Of a DNA stretch of 64,000 bases, positions 46,169 to 53,966 are shown one piece after another. The first letter of the stretch is position 1. Every line of letters begins with the position of its first letter. The translations under genes were made by a program, and so were the position numbers. The stretch comes from an uncultured Bacteroidales bacterium (GTDB taxonomy: Bacteria > Bacteroidota > Bacteroidia > Bacteroidales > Bacteroidaceae): NCBI GenBank assembly GCA_902779535.1, contig CACZBX010000004.1, positions 97,149 to 161,148 on the forward strand, in the 5' to 3' direction. Under the pieces are notes generated by a model that did no database searches, had not been told where the DNA came from, and worked only from the letters and a program-made list of their open reading frames with translations.

Positions 46169-47302
46169 ATGAAAAAGACTTTTATTACATTGGCAATCCT
46201 TGCCATGACCATGCTTACGATGACAGCATGCTCCGGTCAGTCGGCAAAGACAGACGGTGTGAACAACTTCACCATCAAACGAGGTACGAACCTCAGTCAC
46301 TGGCTATCACAATCACGTGTTCGGGGTGAAGCTCGACGGTTACATATCCAAGAAGATGATTTCGCACGACTCGAACAACTGGGGTTCGACTTCGTTCGTA
46401 TCCCAATCGACGAAGAACAGTTCTGGGACGAAAAAGGAAATAAACTCCCTGAAGCGTGGGAACTGCTTACAAATGGTATCGACCTTGCACTGAAACATCA
46501 CCTACGTGTGGTAGTCGATTTACACATCATCCGTGCTCATCACTTCAATTCTGCGTCCAACAAACTCCTCTTCACCTCCGAAGAGGCACAACAAGGGCTC
46601 ATCAACCTGTGGTATCAGCTCTCGGACGTACTGAAAAAGTATAGCAACGATTACGTGGCTTACGAATTTATGAACGAACCAGTAGCAGATGACCATGAAC
46701 AATGGAATGTTGTGGTCGAAAAAGTACACAAAGCATTGCGCGAAGTGGAACCTCAACGTACACTCGTCATTGGCTCCAACCGCTGGCAAAGCTATGACAC
46801 CATCGAATTCCTTCGGGTACCAGAGGGCGATAAGAACATCATCCTCTCTTTCCACTATTACAACCCCATGGTTCTGACACATTACGGTGCGCCATGGGCT
46901 TCGATTGGAAAATACAAGGGGAAGATAAACTATCCAGGTATCATGGTTTCACAAGAGGATTACGATGCTGCGCCTGAAGAAGTGAAAGGGGAATTAAAAC
47001 AATACACTACTCAGGTTTGGAACAAGGACAAAATCCGTGAAGATTTTAAGGATGCCATTGCCTCAGCAAAGAAATATGGATTACAACTGTTCTGTGGTGA
47101 GTGGGGCGTTTACGAACCTGTAGAGCGCGAACTGGCCTACCGCTGGTACAAAGATATGCTTGAGATCTTCGATGAGTTCGACATTGCCTGGACTACCTGG
47201 TGCTACGATGGCGACTTTGGCTTCTGGGATCAACGCCGTGAAGATTACAAGGACAAACCACTCGTAGATCTACTCATGTCAGGGAAAGGATTGAAGAAAT
47301 AA
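46169..47302 (+). CDS. GH5 glycoside hydrolase lipoprotein
   Basis: A 377-residue lipoprotein (Cys21 in TMTAC). The TIM-barrel GH5 landmarks are RGTNLSHWLSQ at the N-terminus, VVVDLHIIRAHHF, acid/base Glu170 in YEFMNEPV and nucleophile Glu311 in LFCGEWGVY. GH5 acts on beta-1,4-glucans or mannans, among others; the subfamily cannot be fixed from sequence alone. It follows the cupin gene by 15 bases and is closed by a strong terminator at 47313-47356. Confidence 0.9.
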   Translation: MKKTFITLAILAMTMLTMTACSGQSAKTDGVNNFTIKRGTNLSHWLSQSRVRGEARRLHIQEDDFARLEQLGFDFVRIPIDEEQFWDEKGNKLPEAWELLTNGIDLALKHHLRVVVDLHIIRAHHFNSASNKLLFTSEEAQQGLINLWYQLSDVLKKYSNDYVAYEFMNEPVADDHEQWNVVVEKVHKALREVEPQRTLVIGSNRWQSYDTIEFLRVPEGDKNIILSFHYYNPMVLTHYGAPWASIGKYKGKINYPGIMVSQEDYDAAPEEVKGELKQYTTQVWNKDKIREDFKDAIASAKKYGLQLFCGEWGVYEPVERELAYRWYKDMLEIFDEFDIAWTTWCYDGDFGFWDQRREDYKDKPLVDLLMSGKGLKK

Positions 47303-47312
47303 AACACCATAA

Positions 47313-47356
47313 AAAAGAGAAGAGGATGTGTTATCACATCCTCTTCTCTTTTATTT
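47313..47356. terminator. Bidirectional terminator between GH5 and dnaK
   Basis: Perfect 18-base arms (47313-47330 with 47335-47352) around TTAT. Plus-strand tail ATTTATT; the minus-strand continuation is TTATGG. Confidence 0.85.
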
Positions 47357-47373
47357 ATTCATTGGTTTTAATC

Positions 47374-49278
47374 TTAGTGGACCTCCTCAAAATCGGCGTC
47401 TTGAACATTGTCACCGCCGTTTGAGTTTCCGGCATCCGACTGGCTTGATTGCTGACCGGCATTTGGATTACCTTGAGCACCGCTCTGTGAATACATCTGA
47501 GCACTTGCTGTTTGCCAAGCTGCGTTCAATTCGTTCATCGCTGTGTCTACAGCTGCGAGATCCTGAGCCTTGTGAGCATCTTTCAATTTCTGCAAAGCAG
47601 CTTCAATCGGAGCTTTCTTGTCGGCTGGAATCTTATCAGCCAAGTCCTTTAACTGATTCTCAGTAGTGAAAATCATAGAGTCGGCTTGATTCAGTTTGTC
47701 AATTCTCTCACGCTCCTTCTTATCTGCATCAGCATTCGCTTGAGCCTCAGCCTTCATACGCTCGATTTCTTCCTTGCTCAAACCGGAAGAAGCTTCGATA
47801 CGGATAGCCTGTTCCTTACCTGTTGCCTTATCCTTTGCAGAAACTTTCAAGATACCATTGGCATCAATATCGAAGGAAACCTCAATCTGAGGAACACCAC
47901 GACGGGCAGGAGCAATACCTGTCAGGTTAAACTGACCAATCGACTTGTTCTGTGAAGCCATCGGACGCTCACCTTGTAATACATGAATGGTTACCTCTGT
48001 CTGGTTATCGGCAGCCGTTGAGAAGGTTTCACTCTTCTTGCACGGAATCGTTGTGTTTGCATCGATCAGTTTAGTCATCACACCACCCAAGGTCTCAATA
48101 CCCATTGACAATGGAGTAACATCCAACAGAACAACACCTTTGATTTCGTCGGTCAAGACTGCACCCTGAACGGCAGCACCTACGGCTACGACCTCATCCG
48201 GGTTAACACCCTTTGACGGAGTCTTTCCGAAGAAGTCTTGAACCAATTGCTGAACGGCCGGTATACGTGAAGAACCACCAACCAAGATAACCTCATCGAT
48301 ATCGCTTGTTGACAGACCAGCATCGCTCATCGCCTTCTTACATGGTTCCAGACAAGCCTGGATCAAATCGTGTGACAAAGCTTCGAACTTAGCACGACTC
48401 AATGTCTTTACCAGGTGCTTTGGCATACCATTTACCGGCATGATATACGGTAAGTTGATTTCGGTAGAAGTTGAAGAAGACAATTCAATCTTTGCCTTTT
48501 CTGCAGCTTCCTTCAAACGTTGCATTGCCATCGGATCAGTTGTCAAGTCGGCACCTTCGTCGTTCTTGAATTCCTGAACCAACCAATCGATAATCTTCTG
48601 ATCGAAGTCATCACCACCCAGGTGAGTATCACCATTGGTTGAGAGCACCTCGAATACGCCACCACCAAAGTCAAGGATAGAGATATCAAATGTACCACCA
48701 CCAAGGTCGAAGACTGCGATCTTCATATCCTGATGTTTCTTATCCAAGCCATAAGCCAAGGCTGCAGCGGTCGGTTCGTTCACAATACGCTTAACGTTTA
48801 AGCCGGCAATCTGACCAGCTTCCTTCGTTGCCTGACGCTGTGAGTCAGAGAAGTAAGCAGGAACGGTGATAACTGCGTCTGTCACTTCCTGTCCCAGATA
48901 ATCTTCAGCCGTCTTCTTCATCTTCTGAAGAATCATTGCAGAGATTTCCTGCGGAGTATAGTGGCGACCGTCGATGTCGACACGCGGCATATTGTTTTCG
49001 TTTACTACTTTATAAGGTACGCGTGAGATCTCTTTCTGTACTTGATTCCAGTTCTCACCCATAAACCGTTTGATAGAAAAGACGGTACGTTGCGGATTCG
49101 TGATGGCCTGACGCTTTGCAGGATCACCAATCTTACGTTCGCCACCATCAACGAATGCTACGATAGAAGGAGTTGTACGCTTACCTTCACTATTCGCAAT
49201 CACCGTCGGTTCGTTACCTTCAAATACTGCTACACATGAATTTGTAGTTCCTAAGTCAATTCCAATAATCTTTCCCAT
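47374..49278 (-). CDS. dnaK: Chaperone DnaK (Hsp70)
   Basis: A 634-residue Hsp70. The ATPase domain starts [20 protein letters not shown]; the phosphate and adenosine motifs [16 protein letters not shown] and [13 protein letters not shown] are intact. The substrate-binding domain has [20 protein letters not shown]. The C-terminus is Gly/Gln/Asn-rich and ends in [11 protein letters not shown]. The ATG at 49278 is the usual [10 protein letters not shown] start; an upstream in-frame Met adds 9 residues and is not used. No grpE or dnaJ is adjacent. No CIRCE repeat was seen upstream; a 17-base palindrome lies at 49386-49402. Confidence 0.97.
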   Translation of the reverse strand: MGKIIGIDLGTTNSCVAVFEGNEPTVIANSEGKRTTPSIVAFVDGGERKIGDPAKRQAITNPQRTVFSIKRFMGENWNQVQKEISRVPYKVVNENNMPRVDIDGRHYTPQEISAMILQKMKKTAEDYLGQEVTDAVITVPAYFSDSQRQATKEAGQIAGLNVKRIVNEPTAAALAYGLDKKHQDMKIAVFDLGGGTFDISILDFGGGVFEVLSTNGDTHLGGDDFDQKIIDWLVQEFKNDEGADLTTDPMAMQRLKEAAEKAKIELSSSTSTEINLPYIMPVNGMPKHLVKTLSRAKFEALSHDLIQACLEPCKKAMSDAGLSTSDIDEVILVGGSSRIPAVQQLVQDFFGKTPSKGVNPDEVVAVGAAVQGAVLTDEIKGVVLLDVTPLSMGIETLGGVMTKLIDANTTIPCKKSETFSTAADNQTEVTIHVLQGERPMASQNKSIGQFNLTGIAPARRGVPQIEVSFDIDANGILKVSAKDKATGKEQAIRIEASSGLSKEEIERMKAEAQANADADKKERERIDKLNQADSMIFTTENQLKDLADKIPADKKAPIEAALQKLKDAHKAQDLAAVDTAMNELNAAWQTASAQMYSQSGAQGNPNAGQQSSQSDAGNSNGGDNVQDADFEEVH

Positions 49279-49321
49279 AATTGTATCTTTTTTATTTATT
49301 ATCAATTAAACATCTATGCAC

Positions 49322-49367
49322 AAATGGCACGACATCTTTAGAACAAAGGTCGTGCCATTTATTTTTT
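49322..49367. terminator. Hairpin between CE15 esterase and dnaK
   Basis: AAATGGCACGAC (49322-49333) pairs with GTCGTGCCATTT (49349-49360), with an inner CTTT/AAAG. T-rich only on the plus side. It lies in the dnaK 5' region on the minus strand, so it could end the upstream gene or be part of the dnaK leader. Confidence 0.5.
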
Positions 49368-49385
49368 ATCGAAAAGATTATTTTT

Positions 49386-49402
49386 CCAGACTGACAGTTT
49401 GG
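49386..49402. promoter_or_regulatory. Near-perfect 17-base palindrome upstream of dnaK
   Basis: CCAGACTG and CAGTTTGG around a central A match as inverted arms at seven of eight positions. It lies about 110 bases before the dnaK ATG and just after the CE15 stop codon, so it may be a stress operator. Confidence 0.4.
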
Positions 49403-49408
49403 CAGAGG

Positions 49409-50674
49409 CTATTTCAGATACTTATCGCAGAAGTCACAATAACAAGTCCAATCATAGTCGGTTACATCATGTACACCTGCCCGGATATGATAACCCATGT
49501 CAGCAATACGAGGTTGATGAATGCCTGGAGGAACCACTGTGTCGAAGCCTTTCATACCATACAAGGCATACACATCTTTCGTATAATAAGCGGCCAGATA
49601 CTCTCCTTTTTGGTCGGCCCAGTTATCTTCTTGTGCACTGGCTACATAAACGCGGTTCGGAGCAATTAAATCTAAGAGCTCATGTGAGTCGAAAGGCATA
49701 CTGGCTTCATTGCCTGCCCATTGTCCAGCACCGACACACAACCAATGTGGGAAAGAATGTATCATTCGTGCTAGATTCTCACCATAGACACGCTTCGAGA
49801 GGGCAGCACCACCGCAGCCTGAGTCGTTCGAGAAGACAATCTTGAAACGATGATCCTGTGCACCGGCCCAAAGTGCTGCTTTTCCCTGACGGGAATGACC
49901 CATCAAAGCAACTCGATTGGAATCAATGCGCAAATCTGTCAACAGATAGTCCATGATACGGCTGGAACCCCATGCCCAAACTCCGATAGCGCCCCACTCA
50001 TTATAGTTACGGGATGCCTGATCAAAGTCGGAGAACAAAGAAGCCACACTATTCTTGAAGTGTTCCGGCTTGTCCGGGAAAATGTCATGGTAACACATCG
50101 TCGCCACGGCATAGCCACGGTCAATCATGATCTCGTAGTTCCAACGCGACTTCTGAGATCCTCTTGTCTTTACATTAGGACTATCATCAGAGTACATCAA
50201 TTTCATCGAAGGAGAATACAATACATAATCATCCTCTGACGTTGACTGATTTCCTTGGAAATTATAGCTTACGATAATAGGTACTTTGCCTTTCACCCTA
50301 TTAGGGATAAACATCAGCAGAATGGCATTGATTTCTTTTTTGCCATTCGAGAATGTAAACTGCACTTGCTTGCAGGTTGCTTTTCCTTTCAAAGCCTTTG
50401 GATTCTCGGCAAGCACCTTATAAGAAACAGGAATCTTCTCGGTAGGTGTTTTTCCATAAAACTGGTTTTCGAACATGGCCAGGATTTCCGGGCGACGTTT
50501 TGTCTCCCACTCCTCAACCGTTGTGACCATGGTTCCATCGTTGCACATCAAGGCATTCGGCAATACGAAAGAAGGCACCTTATTCTCCTCATAATTGATG
50601 CGAGGCTCACCTCCCTGGGCAAACATATTCATGCTTCCCAACATGAGTAATAACAACAAACTTAACTTTTTCAT
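49409..50674 (-). CDS. CE15-type glucuronoyl esterase
   Basis: A 421-residue secreted alpha/beta hydrolase with a signal peptide ending near NMFAQ. The nucleophile elbow is GHSRQGK with Ser261; GxSRxGK is the CE15 signature. GVWAWGSSRIMDYLL and IVFSNDSGCGGAALSKR are further landmarks, and a C-terminal His lies in GYHIRAGVHDVTDYDW. CE15 cuts the ester between lignin alcohols and the 4-O-methyl-glucuronate side chain of xylan. It is downstream of the alpha/beta hydrolase gene by 37 bases, with a -7 box between. Confidence 0.87.
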   Translation of the reverse strand: MKKLSLLLLLMLGSMNMFAQGGEPRINYEENKVPSFVLPNALMCNDGTMVTTVEEWETKRRPEILAMFENQFYGKTPTEKIPVSYKVLAENPKALKGKATCKQVQFTFSNGKKEINAILLMFIPNRVKGKVPIIVSYNFQGNQSTSEDDYVLYSPSMKLMYSDDSPNVKTRGSQKSRWNYEIMIDRGYAVATMCYHDIFPDKPEHFKNSVASLFSDFDQASRNYNEWGAIGVWAWGSSRIMDYLLTDLRIDSNRVALMGHSRQGKAALWAGAQDHRFKIVFSNDSGCGGAALSKRVYGENLARMIHSFPHWLCVGAGQWAGNEASMPFDSHELLDLIAPNRVYVASAQEDNWADQKGEYLAAYYTKDVYALYGMKGFDTVVPPGIHQPRIADMGYHIRAGVHDVTDYDWTCYCDFCDKYLK

Positions 50675-50696
50675 GGTTTAAAAATTTATGTTATCA

Positions 50697-50704
50697 CAAA
50701 TATA
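50697..50704 (-). promoter_or_regulatory. -7 box for the CE15 gene
   Basis: Minus-strand TATATTTG 23 bases before the ATG. The expected -33 position has no TTG. Confidence 0.4.
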
Positions 50705-50711
50705 CAAAATC

Positions 50712-52073
50712 TTATCTGATTTTATGAATCCAATCTACCAAATCTTTTAGAACTTCAGCTGAGAATGTTTCCTCAATCTCATCATACTCCGCTGTGCTGC
50801 CAGTGGTACAGTGTTGAAACAAATGGTTCAGCCCGTTGTATTGGCGAATAAGGTGTAGCGTATTCTCTGGCAGATTCTCTTGGATTGCTCTCAGATTTGT
50901 GCTGGCGATGACTTGTTGATCCTTGCTTCCATTCACCGCGAATACCGGGCATTTGATTTTCCGGATAGCATCCTGCGGATCATAGCTTACGAAAAACTTC
51001 AGCCAAGGATTCATTGTCTGAAGAACAGACACCAAGTTGGTTTGCAACGATTCAGGCAGCTGAGCATGATTCTCTTTCACCTTTGTCGCCACGACCACCT
51101 CCGGTTGTTCAATGACCGAATGTTCCGTGGCATAATGTAGGATACTCTTCAATGTGTGGCAATAATCATTCACCACTTTCTCAGATAGGCCGGCTCCCGA
51201 TAAGATCGCTTTGTTTTGTTCAAACAAGACTACATCTCCCCGTACACTCGAGCCTGCCAAACTGACGGCAAAATCTACTTTTTTGTCACCCGCAAGCATC
51301 ATTGCAATTGTACCACCTTCGCTATGTCCGATAACACCAACCTTTCCGAACTTCTTTATTCTTTTAAGATAATCAACGCCTGCAAGGGCGTCTCTCATAA
51401 AATGAAGCGTTGTCGCGTTAGCCACCTCTCCTTTCGAGCCTCCTACTCCACGGTCGTCGTATCTCAGCGAAGCAATTCCATGCATCGCCAAATAGTCTGC
51501 GATGACAAAGAACGGCTGATGATGGAAAATTTCCTCATTCCTGTTCTGCAGACCACTACCAGTAACCATGACAACCACAGGAACTTGCTTTTTCTCTTTC
51601 GGATTATAGTTCACTGGATATGTGAGTGTTCCTGAAAGAACGGCCTGATCCTCTGCATTGGAGAACGTTACTTCCTCCGTCAGATAGCCGAATGGCGGCT
51701 GAGGAGTTTGGGGACGTTTCGGTTTCATCTCACCGGGAGATAAAGAGAGGTCGACGGATGTTCCCATCTGCATAAGTTTTCCATGCAGGACACCATCCTT
51801 CAGCTTTCCTTGATACGATGCAACAATACTGATAACATTTACACTGATTGAGTCATCCGAGAGAAAAGCAATCTTAGCCGGGATACCTTTTGCACCTTGG
51901 TCCGGACTATCGAACGTACATTGATAGTTTCCATCTTCTGCTTGAATAACATTCAATACCACAGTCAACGAGTTGGTACCAAGATGGAGTTTTCCCGACC
52001 AAGTTCCCTTTATTTTCTGGGAAAAACCTAAAAATGGGATAAGGACAAACAGAAAAACGAAAACCTTTCTCAT
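50712..52073 (-). CDS. Secreted alpha/beta hydrolase (S33/BAAT-like)
   Basis: A 453-residue secreted protein with a signal peptide ending near GFSQK. The N-terminal part, residues 20 to about 115, is a beta-rich module (GTWSGKLHLGTNSLTVVLNV). The hydrolase domain from about residue 150 has GTLTYP, VMVTGSGLQNRNE, LRYDDRGVGGSKG and the elbow GHSEGG with Ser251; the late His is in NGLNHLFQH. This is a common Bacteroidetes form of unknown substrate. It lies three bases after the DUF1648 gene, apparently in the same operon. Confidence 0.85.
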   Translation of the reverse strand: MRKVFVFLFVLIPFLGFSQKIKGTWSGKLHLGTNSLTVVLNVIQAEDGNYQCTFDSPDQGAKGIPAKIAFLSDDSISVNVISIVASYQGKLKDGVLHGKLMQMGTSVDLSLSPGEMKPKRPQTPQPPFGYLTEEVTFSNAEDQAVLSGTLTYPVNYNPKEKKQVPVVVMVTGSGLQNRNEEIFHHQPFFVIADYLAMHGIASLRYDDRGVGGSKGEVANATTLHFMRDALAGVDYLKRIKKFGKVGVIGHSEGGTIAMMLAGDKKVDFAVSLAGSSVRGDVVLFEQNKAILSGAGLSEKVVNDYCHTLKSILHYATEHSVIEQPEVVVATKVKENHAQLPESLQTNLVSVLQTMNPWLKFFVSYDPQDAIRKIKCPVFAVNGSKDQQVIASTNLRAIQENLPENTLHLIRQYNGLNHLFQHCTTGSTAEYDEIEETFSAEVLKDLVDWIHKIR

Positions 52074-52076
52074 ATC

Positions 52077-52589
52077 TCAGACTCTGTTTATTTTTATCGA
52101 ATAATAGATAATAGTACCTATCATCCCTATGACGCTCAACAATATCGGGAATCTCCAAACAGCAGCACTGAAGTTCCAAAGTGGAGAGGCCATCGCTAAC
52201 GTGATAAATAGAAATATCACAACGACCCATAGCGCGATTACACGGCAGGAGCGGCAAAGCAGAGCTTGCTGCTCGACTTCTTTCTCAGGATTTCGTTTAA
52301 CCGGAAGATTAACCATCCCAGGAAACATTGTTCCGAGCCACATAACTAGTACAACAAGAAGCATCAGGCCCTGTAAAAAGAGAATATTTTCCTTTGATCC
52401 GTATCCGTTCGGGACAAATTTCCAGTCGAAATGAATAGGGATCTGCTCGGGAAGGCGAGTATAGAAAAATACAGCCATCAGGATAGTCATAAAAGTCAGG
52501 ACAGCAACCACTATTTCAAGTGCACGATCGAACTGTGTCGGTGCAACTTTCGCTCTTTCGAATGTTTTTCTACTGAGACCTTTCATCAT
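52077..52589 (-). CDS. DUF1648 integral membrane protein
   Basis: A 170-residue protein with four predicted transmembrane helices (about residues 25-43, 68-86, 116-133 and 146-164). The first loop has RLPEQIPIHFDWKFVPNGYGSKE, the DUF1648 signature. Bacillus relatives of DUF1648 include SdpI-like immunity proteins, but this subgroup is not assigned. Start is ATG 52589 or 52586. The 3' end of the ribbon-helix-helix gene overlaps it by 20 bases. Confidence 0.8.
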   Translation of the reverse strand: MMKGLSRKTFERAKVAPTQFDRALEIVVAVLTFMTILMAVFFYTRLPEQIPIHFDWKFVPNGYGSKENILFLQGLMLLVVLVMWLGTMFPGMVNLPVKRNPEKEVEQQALLCRSCRVIALWVVVIFLFITLAMASPLWNFSAAVWRFPILLSVIGMIGTIIYYSIKINRV

Positions 52590-52782
52590 CTTCTACTTTT
52601 GTCTCTATTGGTTTTTTCTTGTTTTTCTTTAATCGTCCACTTTTACGAAGAGCCTCAGAGATAATCCATTGCAATTGTCCGTTTGTGGAACGGAACTCAT
52701 CAGCGGCCCACTTTTCAATGGCGCTCATGGTCTCTCCGTCCACGCGTAACACAAAGCTTTTTATGGTCTCTTTCTTTGCCAT
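52570..52782 (-). CDS. Arc-like ribbon-helix-helix protein
   Basis: A 70-residue protein. IKSFVLRVDGETMSAIEKWAADEFRSTNGQLQWIISEALRKSGR fits the beta-strand plus two-helix ribbon-helix-helix fold of Arc/MetJ repressors, and the C-terminus is Lys-rich and disordered (RLKKNKKKPIETKVEDDERSQ). Such proteins bind DNA as dimers through the N-terminal strand. It lies between the SPFH gene (7 bases) and the DUF1648 gene, which it overlaps by 20 bases. No toxin gene is adjacent, so it may control this operon rather than be an antitoxin. Confidence 0.78.
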   Translation of the reverse strand: MAKKETIKSFVLRVDGETMSAIEKWAADEFRSTNGQLQWIISEALRKSGRLKKNKKKPIETKVEDDERSQ

Positions 52783-52789
52783 AAGGCTC

Positions 52790-53731
52790 TTACATATTTA
52801 AAGTCCCTGAGTTCACAACAGGCTGAGCCGGTTCATCTGCACAGAGTACAACCATCAGGTTGCTCACCATTGCAGCTTTCTTGTCGTCGTCAAGTTCTAC
52901 CACGCCCTCATTAGAAAGTTTATCCAAAGCCATCTTCACCATTGAAACAGCACCTTCGACAATCTTCTCACGAGCCGTAATGATTGCGCTGGCCTGTTGG
53001 CGGCGTAACATCACAGCTGCAATCTCGGGAGCGTATGCCAAATAGTTGATGCGAGCCTCCACAACTTCAATTCCGGCCATATCCAAACGTTCGTTCAGTT
53101 GATCCACCAGTTGGTCATTGATTTCTTTATTTCCACCGCGGAGCGTCATCTCTTCAGAATCCACCGAACTGTCATCGTAAGCATATTCACCAGCTACCTG
53201 ACGGAGAGCTGCATCACTTTGTACTCGCACGAATGATTCGAAAGCCCTCATTCGACTTGCCACTGTGGCGATTTGGTCTGCCTTCGCAGCCATCGTCTGA
53301 GCATCAATCTCGAACATCGCCTTATAGGTATCCTTTAGTTTCCATACTAAAACCAAACCAATCATAATCGGATTACCAATCTTATCGTTTACCTTAATTG
53401 GATCTGCGTTCAGGTTACGGGCACGTAAAGACAGTTTTTTTCTCGACAAGAACGGATTTACCCAGAAGAAACCGGTATTCGTGAATGTTCCCTTATACTT
53501 TCCAAATAGAACCATTACTCTGGCCTCGTTGGGTTCCTGAGAGAAGAGGCCACATAAACCTAAAATAAAGACTAATGCAGCCAAGATGGAAATAATAAAA
53601 AAAGAAGGAATCGACTGTACCATAAAAAGCAACAAGAAAAATGTCACCAACGGTAATACAATCAAGAGTAAAAACAAGGCTAAAAAGCCATTTAACCTAA
53701 CACCTTTAAATGCAAATTCTTTCGTAATCAT
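52790..53731 (-). CDS. SPFH/Band 7 domain membrane protein
   Basis: A 313-residue protein with two N-terminal hydrophobic segments (about residues 15-36 and 43-64), followed by a Band 7 domain ([59 protein letters not shown]) and a helical tail ([50 protein letters not shown]). SPFH proteins such as stomatin and flotillin form membrane-bound oligomers that organise membrane domains. It leads a four-gene unit including a ribbon-helix-helix protein, DUF1648 and an alpha/beta hydrolase. Promoter at 53764-53796. Confidence 0.88.
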   Translation of the reverse strand: MITKEFAFKGVRLNGFLALFLLLIVLPLVTFFLLLFMVQSIPSFFIISILAALVFILGLCGLFSQEPNEARVMVLFGKYKGTFTNTGFFWVNPFLSRKKLSLRARNLNADPIKVNDKIGNPIMIGLVLVWKLKDTYKAMFEIDAQTMAAKADQIATVASRMRAFESFVRVQSDAALRQVAGEYAYDDSSVDSEEMTLRGGNKEINDQLVDQLNERLDMAGIEVVEARINYLAYAPEIAAVMLRRQQASAIITAREKIVEGAVSMVKMALDKLSNEGVVELDDDKKAAMVSNLMVVLCADEPAQPVVNSGTLNM

Positions 53732-53763
53732 AATAAAGTAATTTTGATATTATTTTGATATCA

Positions 53764-53796
53764 CAAAGATAAGGGGTTATTTTTCAATTTCCCAAA
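53764..53796 (-). promoter_or_regulatory. Promoter for the SPFH operon
   Basis: Minus-strand TTTG (53796-53793), a 21-base spacer and TATCTTTG (53771-53764), about 33 bases before the ATG. Confidence 0.6.
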
Positions 53797-53885
53797 AGAT
53801 TTTATATGTTTTTCAACATTCTTTCATTTTTACCATGCATCCTTAATTTGTGGAATCACTTAGAGAACATATCAGATAAGATTAT

Positions 53886-53922
53886 AAAAGAAGGGACTTT
53901 CACAAGCCCCTTCTTTTATCGT
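53886..53922 (-). terminator. Terminator after the TonB-dependent receptor
   Basis: AAAAGAAGGG (53886-53895) pairs with CCCTTCTTTT (53908-53917) around a 12-base loop; the minus-strand tail is TATAATCTT. Confidence 0.65.
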
Positions 53923-53966
53923 TTCATCTATTGGATTGAAACTTACTTCATCAATTATGTTCATTT

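Noticed and set aside
49279-49305. Longer dnaK start
   Set aside because: The classical [10 protein letters not shown] start lies 9 residues further in and matches all DnaK proteins.
52570-52782. Ribbon-helix-helix gene as an antitoxin
   Set aside because: No toxin-like gene is adjacent; neighbours are an SPFH and a DUF1648 protein.
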